Positions 23,341 to 35,592 of a stretch of DNA of 64,000 nt are shown in pieces. The translations under genes and the position numbers were made by a program. The stretch is taken from positions 62,001-126,000 of the forward strand of contig JADNRZ010000034.1 of the NCBI GenBank assembly GCA_015501605.1, in the 5' to 3' direction. A model generated the notes under the pieces. It saw only the letters and a list, made by a program, of their open reading frames with translations. It made no database searches and was not told where the DNA came from. The DNA comes from Panaeolus papilionaceus (lineage: Eukaryota > Basidiomycota > Agaricomycetes > Agaricales). Numbering within the stretch: the first letter of the stretch is position 1; every line of letters starts with the position of its first letter.

Positions 23341-23976
23341 AATTATCTCGACTATGCGCAGCTCTATATTTGGTCTATGTGAAGCAACTGGCCATGGTGT
23401 GCAACGTATCGCCACGTACTTAATGCGATCGAGAAAAGGATGTGTAACGCTTGTTAGCCTTGAAATATCGAATGCCGAAGAAAGTTTTAGTTCCTTACAG
23501 TACGTATCGTATAGGCGCAGAGAAATATTATCACCAATGAATTTAGTCAAACTCACAATGAGCTCAGAATGCAACAAACAGCACACTTGTTGCACAAAGG
23601 CGAAGAGTCCGAGTTCGACACTGACAGTCATTCGTCAAATCTTGAGATTTCAAGCGCCGCCTCTAAAGTTGTGATCCGTGCAACCACCCGATGAGTCCTT
23701 CTGTCGGAGCCTGAAAGCCCTCAATCTCGGACTCTCAGTTGGAATTTAGAAACCTCTGAAATTCGAATCGGAGCATGGAAGTATTTCGGCCCTTGTAATA
23801 TGTACGTCAACAGTCTTCGTAAGTCAACGTGTTACACTGAACCTGACCATTCCTACCTCTGATTGAGACCACGACGATTCAAGTTATCGTACTATAGCTA
23901 CACTCGCGGAAACCACTTCACGATCGAACGTCGCATTTGATCTATCGTCTGATAGCCATCAATTGATCATCGAAAG

Positions 23977-25323
23977 ATGGTAGAGCTTATGTACCCTGTC
24001 GTCCCGTATGACGTCTTGGGAGATATTATCGACGCATTCGCAGAGGCTGACATCGCAGAAGACTTCAAAGGACTCAGGAAACTGTCCACCTTATCGACAT
24101 TTTGTCGCGACCAATGCAGGAAGCACATTTTTGAGACGATAAAAGTCGGCAACAATCTCAAAGAAGTACTAGAGCAGAACGACGAAGATCACCAAAGCGA
24201 GGAAGAGGATGATGACTGGGAGGACGAGGAAATACTCGACACAAATGACCTAACACCCATATCTCGCTTTATATCACTTATTGCTGATCACCCCGCTGTC
24301 GCACCACATGTTCGCAAGCTTTTTCTTTCGCATCCCGGTCAAAGCGACCAAAAGGCTCTTCCTAATACTCTCAAACATCTGACCAATATCTCGATGCTCC
24401 AAATCCAACTTGCTGGACTAGAATGGACAACCTTGCTCTCCGAGTCGCTTCTGACACTCTCACAGAAGCCATCGTTCAACCGACTGCACATCGATGAGGC
24501 CTTATTTCTCCCAGTCAACGTCTTAGGCTCCATGTGTCACTTAGAGCATCTGCAACTCCTCAGCGTAATGTTGTCAGCAGACTCAGCATGTAAAGTAACC
24601 ACCCCTCCGCCACAACTCAAATCCTTCACGGTATCTACCGTCGATCTTGAACCCTTCCGGCAACGAAGAGCCGATGGGAAGCACCTTTTCGACCTCTCGG
24701 GACTCACCTTGTTTCATTTCGACGTTGGGTCACCCTTTGCGGTCATGGATGTCTCCAATTTTATTAATCATCAATCGACGCGTGTGGACTCTGTGGAGAG
24801 GCTCTCATTTGTTATTGTGTCAAACGTGTTGGTTTCTGGTCAGTAGCCCGCACCTTGACCCTTGTTTATCTTGTTAAATATCCTGTTTCCCACTGACATT
24901 GTTACATGAGCAGGTAGCGAAGATAATTTCAACCTGGAAGAGCACATCGATGGGTGGGTGTTACCGAACCGCCGCAAGCTCATCAGCTTAGAGGTCATGT
25001 CCATCATTCACGAGGGTATGACCGACCCATACTCTGGTCTATTTACCACCCTCAATAAATTGGAATCCGAAAACGTCCTGACCTCCCTGAAGGTCGTAGT
25101 TTCCATCAGTTGCATCTTTGGGGACCTTGGAAACTGGAGCTTTGGGAAAGAATGGAAGGTTCTTACAACGGTGCTTTTGAAACCCGGATGGAAACACCTA
25201 AAGTCGGTATGGATTATCGTCATGCTGAACGGAATCACTTCGGAGGGAGTTTACAAATTAAATAAAATGTTCAAACCCCTCTCTTCTCGACCCTTCGAGA
25301 CCAAAGTGGAAGTGAGGATGTAG
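23977..25323 (+). CDS. F-box-like protein, family B, member 1
   Basis: Two exons (23977-24838, 24914-25323) join in phase 1 to give 423 residues. The N-terminus (VPYDVLGDIIDAFAEA, then LSTLSTFCRDQCRKHIFETI) is a divergent F-box. A Glu/Asp-rich insert follows at about residues 70-90. Then come weak leucine-rich strands (LEHLQLLSVML, LSGLTLFHFDVG). The conserved C-terminal exon carries HIDGWVLPNRRKL, DPYSGLFTTLNKL and LLKPGWKHLKSV. The same exon pattern and C-terminal motifs occur in the 61891-63191 gene and in the pseudogene at 33560-34166. Its neighbour across the ARF-like genes is a P-loop GTPase. An SCF adaptor function is inferred only. Confidence 0.75.
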
Positions 25324-26691
25324 TCGATATTGCTAGGTAGACGTTCAATGCACATAACTTTCTCGTCGAGATTCAATATGCTCTTGAATGCCCAAGTACA
25401 GAATCGCTGAGCACACAATTTGCGGACTTGATTGTCAGACCTCTATTACTGATATCGTCAAGTGTTCTCATCTGATCTGGATAAAAGTACCGTCCAATAT
25501 CCACAATTTTCGGGAGACTGGCACGCTCTAGCGATCACGCAAGTGCATGTGCATACATTCCTTACCGAGATGTTTGTTCTATGGACTGTCTTGTAACACT
25601 AAATGCAACGATTCCAGATGGAGGTCCGCATAGTCAGTTGTGAAGCACAAAATGGGCCTCACAACACCTGCCGCATGATATTTCTTGTATTTTTTTGAAT
25701 TCATCAATGGCCAAATCGGGCGCTTAACGCTACGCGAGTGCGTGATTCGGTCTTCGATAATTAACTTGGGTCGTCTCTCGTCGTCATGAGGGTAATTAAC
25801 AACTAATCCTCGCCTTCCTACTGGATGTTCTAGTACTTTGCGCTGATCCTGCGCCACTGGCGCCACTGTTAGACCCCTCATATTTCCTCCACCAAAAACA
25901 GCTATGACAGCGAATTACTGGGAATGTGTATCATCCTCCAAACGCCGTCCTCCACTCATCTCATTTCTATGTATACAGTACCCTCCAGGTGTCATCCCGC
26001 AACACAATTATTTAGTTATTGATAAGTCGGAGAACGCATGTCCTCGGATCAGCATAATTTTATCTTTCCACGTTTCAAAAGCCATGAGAAATTTGTCGAT
26101 AGTAACTGACTAGGGGGACTGAGGATCTCAGGCTTTGAATGCATAACCGCCGGACAATGGGAATATTTTATGGATATGAAATGCTTGAAGGTCCCGGTGC
26201 ACCAATGAGGTTTCTTGCGTTTATGATTCCCCAGAGGTGCAACATCCGCAGTCTCGGTTCTGTGATCCACAGTGTGGGGTGTGATCTATTGTGCTTGCCG
26301 GTTGATGGCCTTATCATGGTTACCAACTTTCCAGTTCCCCTCCCTCGCCGCCCCAGAATCTTGGATACAAAGGTTGAAATAAACAGTCTTGTGCGTCACG
26401 TAGGTTCTATTGGAACATGGCATAGTGACTAACTATCCTGAATGACCCAAGACTATCAATAAAAACCAGGAGGGACAGTGGAAACGGTAGTGGGGTTATG
26501 TTGGTGAAATTTCCAAATGTGGATACGTGGAATCGGGAGGAAACGAACATGTGGGACCCAAAACGATGGTAACTGCCAACATTTGCGATTTGACCACAGG
26601 TTCGGGCTGCTTGCATATGAACCAAGAACCTCAATGCTGGGTACTGCCTGCCTAGCCTCCTCTTTCTCTCAGTACCACCACCTTTTACTTA
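25324..26691. other. Intergenic, no gene recognised
   Basis: About 1.4 kb with only short incoherent frames on both strands. No repeat, RNA gene or family fragment was recognised. Confidence 0.5.
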
Positions 26692-28902
26692 ATGGCCACG
26701 CTCTCTAACGTCGATGAGCTGACTTCCACCGTGTGTGGGGCGATTCACCAGCTCAACCAGCACAGGAAAGCAAATTTTCTGCTTGATACCGCTTTGGCTC
26801 TCATAGATGCGGGACAGTGGGTAACTTATTTGCCTCAAAGGGTCCTATTTGTTTAATCTATGTTGAAAGGTATGGGGCGGAAGTGGAAAAATATTTGGAG
26901 GTTTACTTGCGCACCCCGGGGCTGCCTAGAGAAGACGTGACGAGGGCTTTGATCGCTCGAGGAAATGCTAGAAAGCAAGGAGGGGAGAGATTACTTGGTA
27001 TGGCTCAGCAAGGTGCTTCTTCTTGCTCGTTTGACTTCAATTAGACGCTCATGCCCAACAGATTTCCAAGCTGTTCTAGACTTGGACCCAACGAACAAGG
27101 AGATTCAGCATCATATCCGACGCAAAATTGTGTGTTCTCCCGTGTACTTTCACCTCCTGTCGAGAAAAAATTTGACAACCTTTTGCATCGGCGATTTAGA
27201 TTCACTTTCAGAATGAACCAGCTTCACAACGGGCATCTCTAGAAATCTGGGAGCGGATAGCTGCCTATATACCGCGATATCATCTGCGAACATGGCTCTT
27301 CGTCTCGTCTTTCTATCGCGATATCGCCGTTCGCCACATCTTTCACACCGTCGACATATACTTTGGAGAGGATCAAGAGAACCTCAACAGAGGCCTGGAC
27401 ATCTTTGACCGTGCTAAGGCCGACCCCGTCTTTGCGAGTCGAGTAAAATCTCTAAGATTGCATTGGGCATATGAGGAAGGAGACATGCTGGATCTCATGA
27501 CCCGTGCGTTTTTCTCTCGAGTCTTCTCCCTGTGTTAATTGAATTTAAACCCCTCCCACCTGCAGGCATATTCAGGACCGCTCTTCCGGAGTTTAAAGCT
27601 CTAAAAGACTTTGAATGGATCGGATACCCGGAGATGCGTGCAGATATGGTACAGGCCGTGCTGGCGAGCCACAAGCACCTCCATGGTTTAGGTTTAATGT
27701 ACGTCTACCCGATCGGTCATCAATGCACGATCAAGAAATATAACTTATCTGTTTCCCTTTCGCTAGTGGATGGCACTTTGACGCAGAGGGAGTGTCCGCG
27801 TTTCAAAATTTGCGTAAATTCACTCTCCGTGCCGAGGACGACGACGGATTCGCAGATATGGGGGAAGTCAGAACTGTGCTAGACCAGAATGAACACACAT
27901 TAAGGCATCTGATCCTCGGAGCGTACCTGGAACGTCACCACTCCTGGGACTCTGCCTTCCAGTCAGTGACAATAAAGAACCTTACTCACCTCGACCTTGT
28001 GGACACCCGCATCTCACACATTGTGCTGACCCGCATTGCACATGCACACAATCTTCAAAGTCTGACACTTCATGGCATGTTTGAGGAGCCCAGCTCCGCA
28101 TCAGTGGTTTTCGCTAGTGACCATGTCATCGACGGCCAGCACACCTTCCTTCCCCATCTAGAAGCATTCCGGTTCGTCCTCGTTGGACATGATGACGATC
28201 ATGCCCTCTATCACTCTGTGACACAGTTCTTGCGCCAGAGGAAAAGACTGCGTCGGTTAGACCTCGGAAACTGTCCATGGGAAATGGTGCATTCCCTACT
28301 ACCAGAACTACGCGGACTGCGAGTGTTGGGCGTCCGCATTGCCAACCTCACTCAACATGCTGTATCCTCACTCGTTACCGCTCTGCCGGAAGAGATGGTA
28401 GCAGTCAATATTGCCACCGTCGTGTCTGAAAAACCTCTTGTGAGTATTGGCCCTTGCGTTATTTTCACTTATGTTTGCTGATTATCCCTTCATCCATTTT
28501 CAGAACGATTACGCTCGTTACTTCGCCCGCTTCCCTGCTATGTCCTTCCTCCACCTTCAAGCCAGCAATAAGAGGCGTCCTAAACCAAATCTCATGTCCG
28601 AAAAGGAATTGCAATTCCAAACTGACGTCTGGATCGCCTCTGCACGGAGCATCGCCACCTCTGTCCCTTCTCTGGATTTCATTGGCTGGCACGGCGAGCA
28701 CTTCGTTGTCGTGCGTCATGATCATGCTGGTGGTCAAATGCACGATGCGTATGGCTCCGATATGGGAAGCGTCGAGCTCAAGGAACTCCCTTCAAGGAGA
28801 AGATTAGATTGCGGAAAGGGCGTTGACTTGGGTGGCGAGGACTCCGCTTGGTTAGAGAGGAAAGATGTGCCTATGGATTATGAAATGCCAGCATTAGAAT
28901 GA
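26692..28902 (+). CDS. TPR-like/F-box/LRR protein
   Basis: Seven exons (26692-26816, 26870-27012, 27062-27129, 27212-27503, 27566-27698, 27767-28439, 28504-28902) give 610 residues. The first about 110 residues form TPR-like helices (ANFLLDTALALIDAGQ, TRALIARGNARKQGG, DFQAVLDLDPTNKEI). An F-box follows (SLEIWERIAAYIPRYHLRTW, then SSFYRDIAVRHIFHTV). The remainder is an LRR-like solenoid (LTHLDLVDTRISHIVL, LQSLTLHGMFEE, LRVLGVRIANLTQHAV). A helical-repeat N-terminus with F-box and LRRs is a recurrent mushroom architecture. The F-box would recruit Skp1/cullin and the LRRs a substrate. Exon 1 ends at GGACA with donor GTGGGT. The nearby GTAACT donor would break the frame. Confidence 0.85.
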
Positions 28903-29584
28903 TCAACTGAACCGTCCCCTTGTGCCTCCCTCATCCTCGGCGTGACGATATATTCTCTGGGCCTTGGTCTGATGATTCATGTCCCCTCATAATGACCCCT
29001 TCTACTCTCCCCTCCTATGTGCGACCCGGCTACTGGATGTCTGGTTAGCTACCCCATAAACGGTTTCTCTGTACTTGTAGATAATTTCCGTTCTCATTAT
29101 TGTCTTCACTGTGTTGTCGCTTTTTTGTTTGTATGCATCTTTTTTCATAGCTATCTGTATACTAGTCACATCTCGTTTTTGTCATCGCAATCATCATGCA
29201 TTTCATAGTCAACGTTTTTTCTCTCTCTATTTCTGTGCTGGGTGCGCGAGGAGCGGACACAGTCGCAACGTGTCTGCCGTCGGAGTAACACGTCGTCCAA
29301 TGGCTATAAGCGATTGGTTGATTTGCTGCGCCAATGCAGGTCTATTTCCAGAATATTCCGCTCTAATTCCTCTGGCTCGTCAACAGGTCATGATTCGTCA
29401 AATACAAATGGTCCTATGTTATATTTAAAATGTGCACGACAAGATGCAGGACTAAAACTAGGTATACAGACAGATCGTTCTCTTCACCTCCTACACACGC
29501 GAGAGATAAAAGAGTAGGGGTGGGTAGATGGTAAAAGGTGTAAAGCATAGAACGTTAAGAGGGGAAAAATCCAAAAATAAACAA
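28903..29584. other. Convergent 3' intergenic region
   Basis: Lies between the ends of the TPR/F-box gene (+) and akr1 (-). T-rich on the + strand with no gene. It should hold both 3' UTRs and polyadenylation sites. Confidence 0.5.
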
Positions 29585-32226
29585 TTAAGCCTGGCTAACA
29601 GGCTCGTATCCTCCACGACTGCTCCCAGCCCTCCCCAACCCAAAGCCCATAAACAATCCCTTCCTCCCCGCCGGCTTCCTCAAACCATCCTCGTCCTCCT
29701 CTCTCATCCTCCTCAATTTCGCCTCTCGGAATCCCTCCGACGGCACATCGTACAGCTTCTCATACTCCACGCCAAGTTCCTTGCCCGCTGTCCAGAAATC
29801 GCGACAATTGCTCACCATACCCATATCAAAGGGATTGCTAGCTTTGCCTGCGCGTGCCAAACCATCCACAGCACGGCCTTTTGTGAACCTGTCAAACCCG
29901 AGGAGGTTCATAAGGAATCCACTTCCGCAACCCGCACAGAAACCAGAGTGGCGATGGACGTGACCAGAGGATGACCCACTAGCAGCGTCATTACCAACAA
30001 GAGATGTGTCTTCAGTATCAACACCTGGAAGGACGCTGTCGTGTCTGTGTTGGTGACGATGTCCCATTTGTCCTGAAAGGGAAGCACCGCCGCGACCGCC
30101 CATGAAACCATATCGGCCGAGGTTGGAGACTTCCAGAGTTGTCATTTGACGTGCAACTTGCCAGAGTTGTGAGGCGAGGAGAACAGACGTCCATGTTAGC
30201 TGAAGAGTGGCCCAGATCGCGACAGAGACCAGGAAAGTGTCGTATGCTGTGATGGCGCACAGGTCTCCTGGAAGTGGGCAAGAGGGTGAGATGTCACTTG
30301 GGTTAGTGGATAGTGTAAGGCCAGCGAAATCTACGATAGATGTCAGACGTAATAATCAACAGATAGGTTGAATGGGTGCTGACATTGATAGGTGAGATAG
30401 TCAAAGATGATGATTCCAATGACGAGGGTGAGAACAAAGAGAAGAAATTGACGATGGTTGTTAGATCCAACTAGAGGAATCTTTTAAGCAGATTGTTTAG
30501 ACGACGAGGCAAAATAAATTCTTACCACAGTTCCAAACCCATGGGCAATGGCTGGTGGATTTATCAGGGGCAGGGTTCAGGTTAAAATATAAATAACACG
30601 TACTGATCACTACGGGCGACACATTTGTCGCAAACGCGACAATGTTTGGATCGCAGAGGTTTTCGTGCCATACATTGGATACAGAATGTTTGTCCATTTA
30701 GTCTGCCTTCTGACGCGAGATCCTCAATTATCTGTGTTAAATTAGAATGAGAACACCGTCTGATTAGCAAAGACTAATGAGGCGTACTGATTTCAGCTCT
30801 TCATCGCTTGAGGGCTTGGGACATGTACCAGGGTCCAGTGTCGTGGCGCGGAAGAAGTTATATGTACAAAGTCCGATGGACAAGGCAAATAGAAGTTGTG
30901 CAAAGGGATGGTCTTGCGTTTCTATTGAAACTGCTGAGTGAGCCGCCAAGAGCACGATAATATAGGGACGTACGTTGCACCAAGCGCGTGAGCCAACAAT
31001 ATGCAACCCATACAATAGATCCAGAAATGATTCCAGCGAAGTAGGGTGTTTGATTAACACTGTCGGTATATGTCGATTTGTTTAGTAGCACACGGGTGAC
31101 AATCTATCCAACCAGCCTATCAGCGTAGAAACGATGCATAAATAGAATCCACGGACATGGTGCATTCCAAAGAACTCCGCCATAGAGAGAAGAATTCCGG
31201 TATACCATGGTAGAAGTTTGAGCGTCATAAACATTACATAGAAAAAGATTGTGGGTAAAATAAATATAGTGATTTTGGTATTTCGCTGCAAAATTTTATT
31301 GGAAAAAATGGCAATGAAAGAGAAAAACAAGACGTACATCACTCAATGGCTTGCCATGTTTAACCCCATACTCGTCCATGCCACCTTCCTCAAGTGCACG
31401 TTTCCAAGCGCCAAGGCTGCGCAATTCCACGGCCATGTCTCTTGGTGTCCTTCCCTCGCCATCCTTCACGGTCAAATCTGCACCCTTCTCGATCAGCCTG
31501 CGAATGGCTACCCGATTCCCTTTAACGACCGCCCAGTGCAGGGGTGATAAACCAGCATCATCTTTGAGGTTTGGATTTGCTCCATGCCTGAGAAGCAAAT
31601 CCACAGACAAAGCATCGCCCTGATATGCCGCCCACATCAAAGACGTATGGCCCTGTGAGTCCCGTGAGTCTACGTTGATTGGTTGGTGAAGCAGATATAA
31701 CAGTGGCATAATTGACGATGAATGGGTGACGAGGTGCAATGAATTGTATCCTTGGGAATCAGTAATGGTCGGGTCGGCATTATGTGCGATGAGAAGCTGA
31801 ATAACATAGAGATATCCATTGCGAGCTGCCCACTGCATCGGAGTGGCAACAAGATCTCCACCTAGCGCATCCACCTCCGCTCCATTGTCGAGCAAGAATC
31901 GACACGCTGCAACGTGAGCGTTGATGGCTGCCCAGTGCAGCGGTGTGATATTTTGAGGATCTCTGTCCGTAACAGATGCCTTTCCAGAGTTAATGAGCTC
32001 TCTCATGAGCTCTACATCACCACGCTGGGCAGCTACAAATATTGAAAGCTTCAACAACGTTAATTAGGTGCCCCTTACAAATTGAATTATTAGTTACACC
32101 CACCTCATCGTTCTGAGCATTGGAAGCCGCCGGCGGTTGTGAAAAGGACAAGTCAGTCGCTGTCACAGGTTCGGTCGATACCAGCGACGTCGTGGGCGTA
32201 GATTTTATGTTGACGAGGTCGTCCAT
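29585..32226 (-). CDS. akr1: Ankyrin-repeat DHHC palmitoyltransferase Akr1
   Basis: Nine exons (32226-32104, 32048-31338, 31285-31157, 31103-30974, 30930-30788, 30731-30604, 30551-30526, 30470-30384, 30330-29585) give 740 residues, normal for Akr1. Residues about 45-270 are ankyrin repeats (ITPLHWAAINAHVAACRFLL, HTSLMWAAYQGDALSVDLLL). Two pairs of membrane segments flank a cysteine-rich domain (CIQCMARKPLRSKHCRVCDK) ending in the catalytic SDHHCPWVWNC. The C-terminal cytosolic tail is rich in Gly and His. The enzyme S-acylates cytosolic proteins at Golgi and endosomal membranes; yeast Akr1 modifies Yck kinases. An intron falls inside the DHHC codons (CA|C). It starts 198 bp from the divergent NAD(P)-binding protein gene, so the two may share a promoter. 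Confidence 0.95.
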
Positions 32227-32424
32227 TGAGTGGTCGTCGTCGCCGTCGTCGTGAGTGTTGGAGGGAATTTCAAATCCAGCTGCGCGGCTGTGTCACGTCG
32301 CTCAGGTCTAATTTGTCATCGCATTTTTCTCACACGCTAAGACTGATGACATTAAATAGGGGCTGTCAGCCCCACACTCCCATCTTGACTTCCTTTCCCT
32401 TCTTCCTGCCAATTCAACGCCCCA
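32227..32424. promoter_or_regulatory. Bidirectional promoter region
   Basis: 198 bp separate the start codons of akr1 (-) and the NAD(P)-binding protein gene (+). No TATA box is obvious. A C/T-rich tract before 32425 is typical of constitutive basidiomycete promoters. Confidence 0.45.
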
Positions 32425-33329
32425 ATGTCAAAGGTTATCATTGTAGGAGGACATGGAAATGTATGTACTTACATATTATCAAGAAGATTGTATACTGACA
32501 TGCATCGATAAGGTCTCTCTTCGCCTTGCCAAGCGCCTTTCGTCTGCTGGTCATCCAGTGACCTCTATCATTCGTAATCCTGATCAAGAAAAGGATATTA
32601 CAGATGTCGGAGCAACTCCGCTCGTCATCTCTCTTGAGGACGCATCCGTTCAAGAGTTTGCAAGTGCGTTCAAGGGTTTCGATGTCGTTTACTTCTCAGC
32701 CGGTGCAGGAGGAAAGGGTGGTGAAGAGCGCACAAAAAAAGTGGATTACGAAGGCGCTCTGAAAACATTCGACGCCATCGAGGCTGTAGATGGCCTCAAA
32801 CCCCGTTTAATTTTGGTTTCAGCTGTCGATATCAGGGATCCAGAGAAAATCCCTGCTCATTATGTGAGTTCTCAATATATTGACTGTGTGCCCGCCTGAC
32901 CTCATTACTGTATGATGTAGAATGATGATGACATCGCCCAATCAAACAGAATCAGAAAGGTCATTCCAGCCTACATGCACTGGAAATATGAAGCCGACAA
33001 AAACCTCGCTAAACGCACGGCGTTCAAATGGATAATTCTTCGTCCGGGTGGTTTGACCAACAACCCTGGAGCAAGCACTGCAGACATTGGGCGCACCCAT
33101 TTAGGGACAACAATCTCTGTAGGGTTACCTTTTTTGAAGTATTCTTTCCGGAAAGTACTGATTGTCGTCAATGCAATAACAGAGGGATGATGTCGCACAT
33201 GCGCTTGCCTTGCTGGTTGATCGAGAAGATGCGGCTGGCCTTGCAATCGATATCGTCGGAGGAGGGACGCCAATTCAAGAAGGCCTCGATGCTAAGATCA
33301 AGCAGGGAGAGACAGACTTTTTAGGATAA
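32425..33329 (+). CDS. NAD(P)-binding Rossmann protein (atypical SDR, NmrA/YtfG-like)
   Basis: Four exons (32425-32460, 32513-32863, 32921-33118, 33183-33329) give 243 residues. The dinucleotide-binding start is KVIIVGGHGNVSLRLAKRLS, with the GGxGxxx turn split by intron 1. Later features are a second strand (VTSIIRNPDQ), DVVYFSAGAGG, RLILVSAVD in place of the classical SDR Ser-Tyr-Lys triad, and WIILRPGGLTNNPG with a late R/P-G-x-L motif typical of NmrA-type proteins. No complete catalytic triad is visible. It may be an NAD(P)-sensing or quinone-reductase-like protein; the substrate cannot be told. It is divergent from akr1. Confidence 0.85.
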
Positions 33330-33559
33330 ATCAAAAATCTTGTATGAGATGTGTAAACTCGTCTGACAATACATAAATCGAAGTATACCGTTCGAGCATA
33401 AAATTTAGAGGTGATATTTAACGATACAAATGAAGCAAATGATGACCCGGTTCATACAAGAGCGTGTGCACATATTATAGCTATAGGCAAAAGGGGAAAA
33501 AAAGCAGAAAGGACATTACGAAAAGGAGATAGCCAAAGTATAACTCAACTCAGGCTGAA

Positions 33560-34166
33560 GTTATTGCATTCAGTATTAATTTGGAGCTGGAAAACGTTCA
33601 AGTGCTGACAGCCAAGAGGTTCGAATATACCCCGTAGGTCCGCGACAGTGGAGTTGACATAACGCTTTGTATCCGGCGATACTGTAACCTGCACGACCTT
33701 CAAACTCCTCCATCCAGGCTTCGTCGAAACGTCGGGAAGTGACGTCCAAGCAAGCATGTTTATTTGGTTCCCTCCGTGTCTCAACGCGCCAGGATGACGA
33801 TTGAGACGGGGTAGCAGGGATGTTGTAGTCGTTTATCAAGTGGAATGTTCGAATGTGCGGAATCACAGCTAGATGCCCTGATAGGAGACGAATAAAGCAG
33901 GAAACGGGTGCAACTTTCGATGCCTGCCATTGATGGTGGTCCGCGAGATCCTCTAATTCGTCTAAAAGCAGCTCGGTGTCTTTGACCCCAACTTTGACTG
34001 TTTCATACATAGGTCTCCGGTATCGATCAAGGCAGAATGAAGAAAGGCATGATATCTTCTTGATGGTCTTGAGTTTACCAGCGTCGCCTAAAACGTCGAT
34101 TATCTCGTTCACTATGTCCATGGGAAGCCCTATATTGCTCATTACTTCAGCGTAGGAATAGGACAT
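33560..34166 (-). pseudogene. F-box-like family B pseudogene with an internal deletion
   Basis: The first 125 or so codons from 34166 match the start of the 23977 gene: VNEIIDVLGDAGKLKTIKKI, LSSFCLDRYRRPMYETVKVG, PVSCFIRLLSGHLAVIPHI. The middle of the family, about 200 codons, is absent. The C-terminal signature then appears in another frame at about 33720-33570 as KPGWRSLKVV...DLRGIFEPL, matching KPGWKHLKSV...NKMFKPL of the 23977 gene. Read straight, the open frame runs through this part out of register. Large deletion plus frameshift make it a pseudogene. Confidence 0.75.
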
Positions 34167-34467
34167 TACGTGGGGAGAGAGGATAGTCTGAGGGAAAGGA
34201 TATTGGAGTATGAAAGGAAAAACTGTTGAAAGGATCTCAAAGGACTTCGAAATTGTGATACGACAGCGTGTAAGCCGTTTTCAAATTCCGCTCTCCATCT
34301 CATTTATGCTTTGAAAAGACATTTACATGCACTAGGAACCTGCTACGGGACCAACAGCAAGAATATGGGATTCCAAACCCCTATACTTTTTTATACGAAG
34401 TCAGTGTACTGAATGAGTCACACAATTTTGCTCTTTGCTCAGGATATCCTTACACAAAGTTCTCACA

Positions 34468-35592
34468 ATGCAGGGTCGATGGATTGTAACTTTGACCGCA
34501 ACCACAATGGACGATCCCAAAAGAAAGGTCGTTTACACCACCGACGCCACGCTCGACATTCCATACGTTATGGTTTACCCTGTTGAAGAGGGCATCGCGC
34601 ACACGGCTTCGGTCATCTTTCTACATGTAAGAGCCTCACACACACACAATTGGACGCCAGATAGACATGAATATTTATGCTGCGGAACGCAATTTAGGGG
34701 TTGGGAGACACTGCGAAGAATTTCCTGTACTCGATGGACCCTCTGGTCAATAACCCGAAGCTAGCTCATGTCAAGTTTATCTTTCCTTCAGCGTAGGTGT
34801 CCCTTTGCTGGTCTGGACAGTCTCGAAGTTACCTTTTCAACATATAGACCACGAATGAACTTGACGGCTGCCAATAACAGGATCACGAACTCATGGTATG
34901 ACCGCCAGATTGTCATCAACTTGATTTAATATCATAGTTTAAAGGTTCGATTGCTACTCCTTTGACCACGTTAACCGGGACGAGGACGAAGAGGGGTTAT
35001 TCAAGTCTGTCAAGCTGGTCAACAGCATAATGGAAATAGAGGAATCACAACATAACATCCCTTCAAGTCGAATCATAATTGGTGGGATAAGTCAAGGAGG
35101 AGCCGTCTCAATTTTATCCAGCATGACGACCGAAAAGCCTATCGCAGGTTTATTCGCATTGAGTACCTACATACCCCTACGGAAGAAGATAAAAGAAATC
35201 GCGACTCCCATGTCGCGTCAAATCCCTATCTTCTGGGGTCATGGAAAAGAAGACACTCAGGTGGACTACGCAGTGTGGAAGAGTCTTGCTCAAACATACG
35301 CAGATGATCTCGGCATCGCATTTAATGATCTTCCCAACACAGGAGAGCCCGCGCTCAAAGCACTCAAAAGGAAAAAAGCGGAAGGGATGTGGTTTTTATC
35401 GTACCCCTGGTTGGAGCACTGGATGAACCAAGAGGAATTAGGAGATCTCGGGGAGTGGATGAGGTATTTGTTGTTGGACGAGAGTGAAAAGATTGCTGTG
35501 AGTACCTTCATCATATGTTAAAGCTGTGATTCGATGATATTGAAACTACCCAGTTCATGGAGCAGGATACGAAAATGGATGTCGACGGGTAA
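34468..35592 (+). CDS. Acyl-protein thioesterase/phospholipase-carboxylesterase-like protein
   Basis: Five exons (34468-34626, 34698-34792, 34848-34895, 34945-35497, 35554-35592) give 297 residues. An alpha/beta-hydrolase of the APT1 group: ASVIFLHGLGD (oxyanion loop), nucleophile elbow IIGGISQGGAVS, acid in WGHGKEDTQVDYAVW, and His in PWLEHWMNQEEL. APT1 enzymes remove palmitate from proteins in the cytosol, the reverse of what Akr1 does. That gene is 2.2 kb away, but linkage may be chance. It is longer than the usual about 230 residues because of an N-terminal extension and an acidic insert (NRDEDEEGLF). A second ATG at 34507 is an alternative start. Confidence 0.85.

Noticed and set aside
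29528..29974. Open frame of 148 codons on the + strand
   Set aside because: Antisense to the well-supported C-terminal exon of akr1; a shadow frame.
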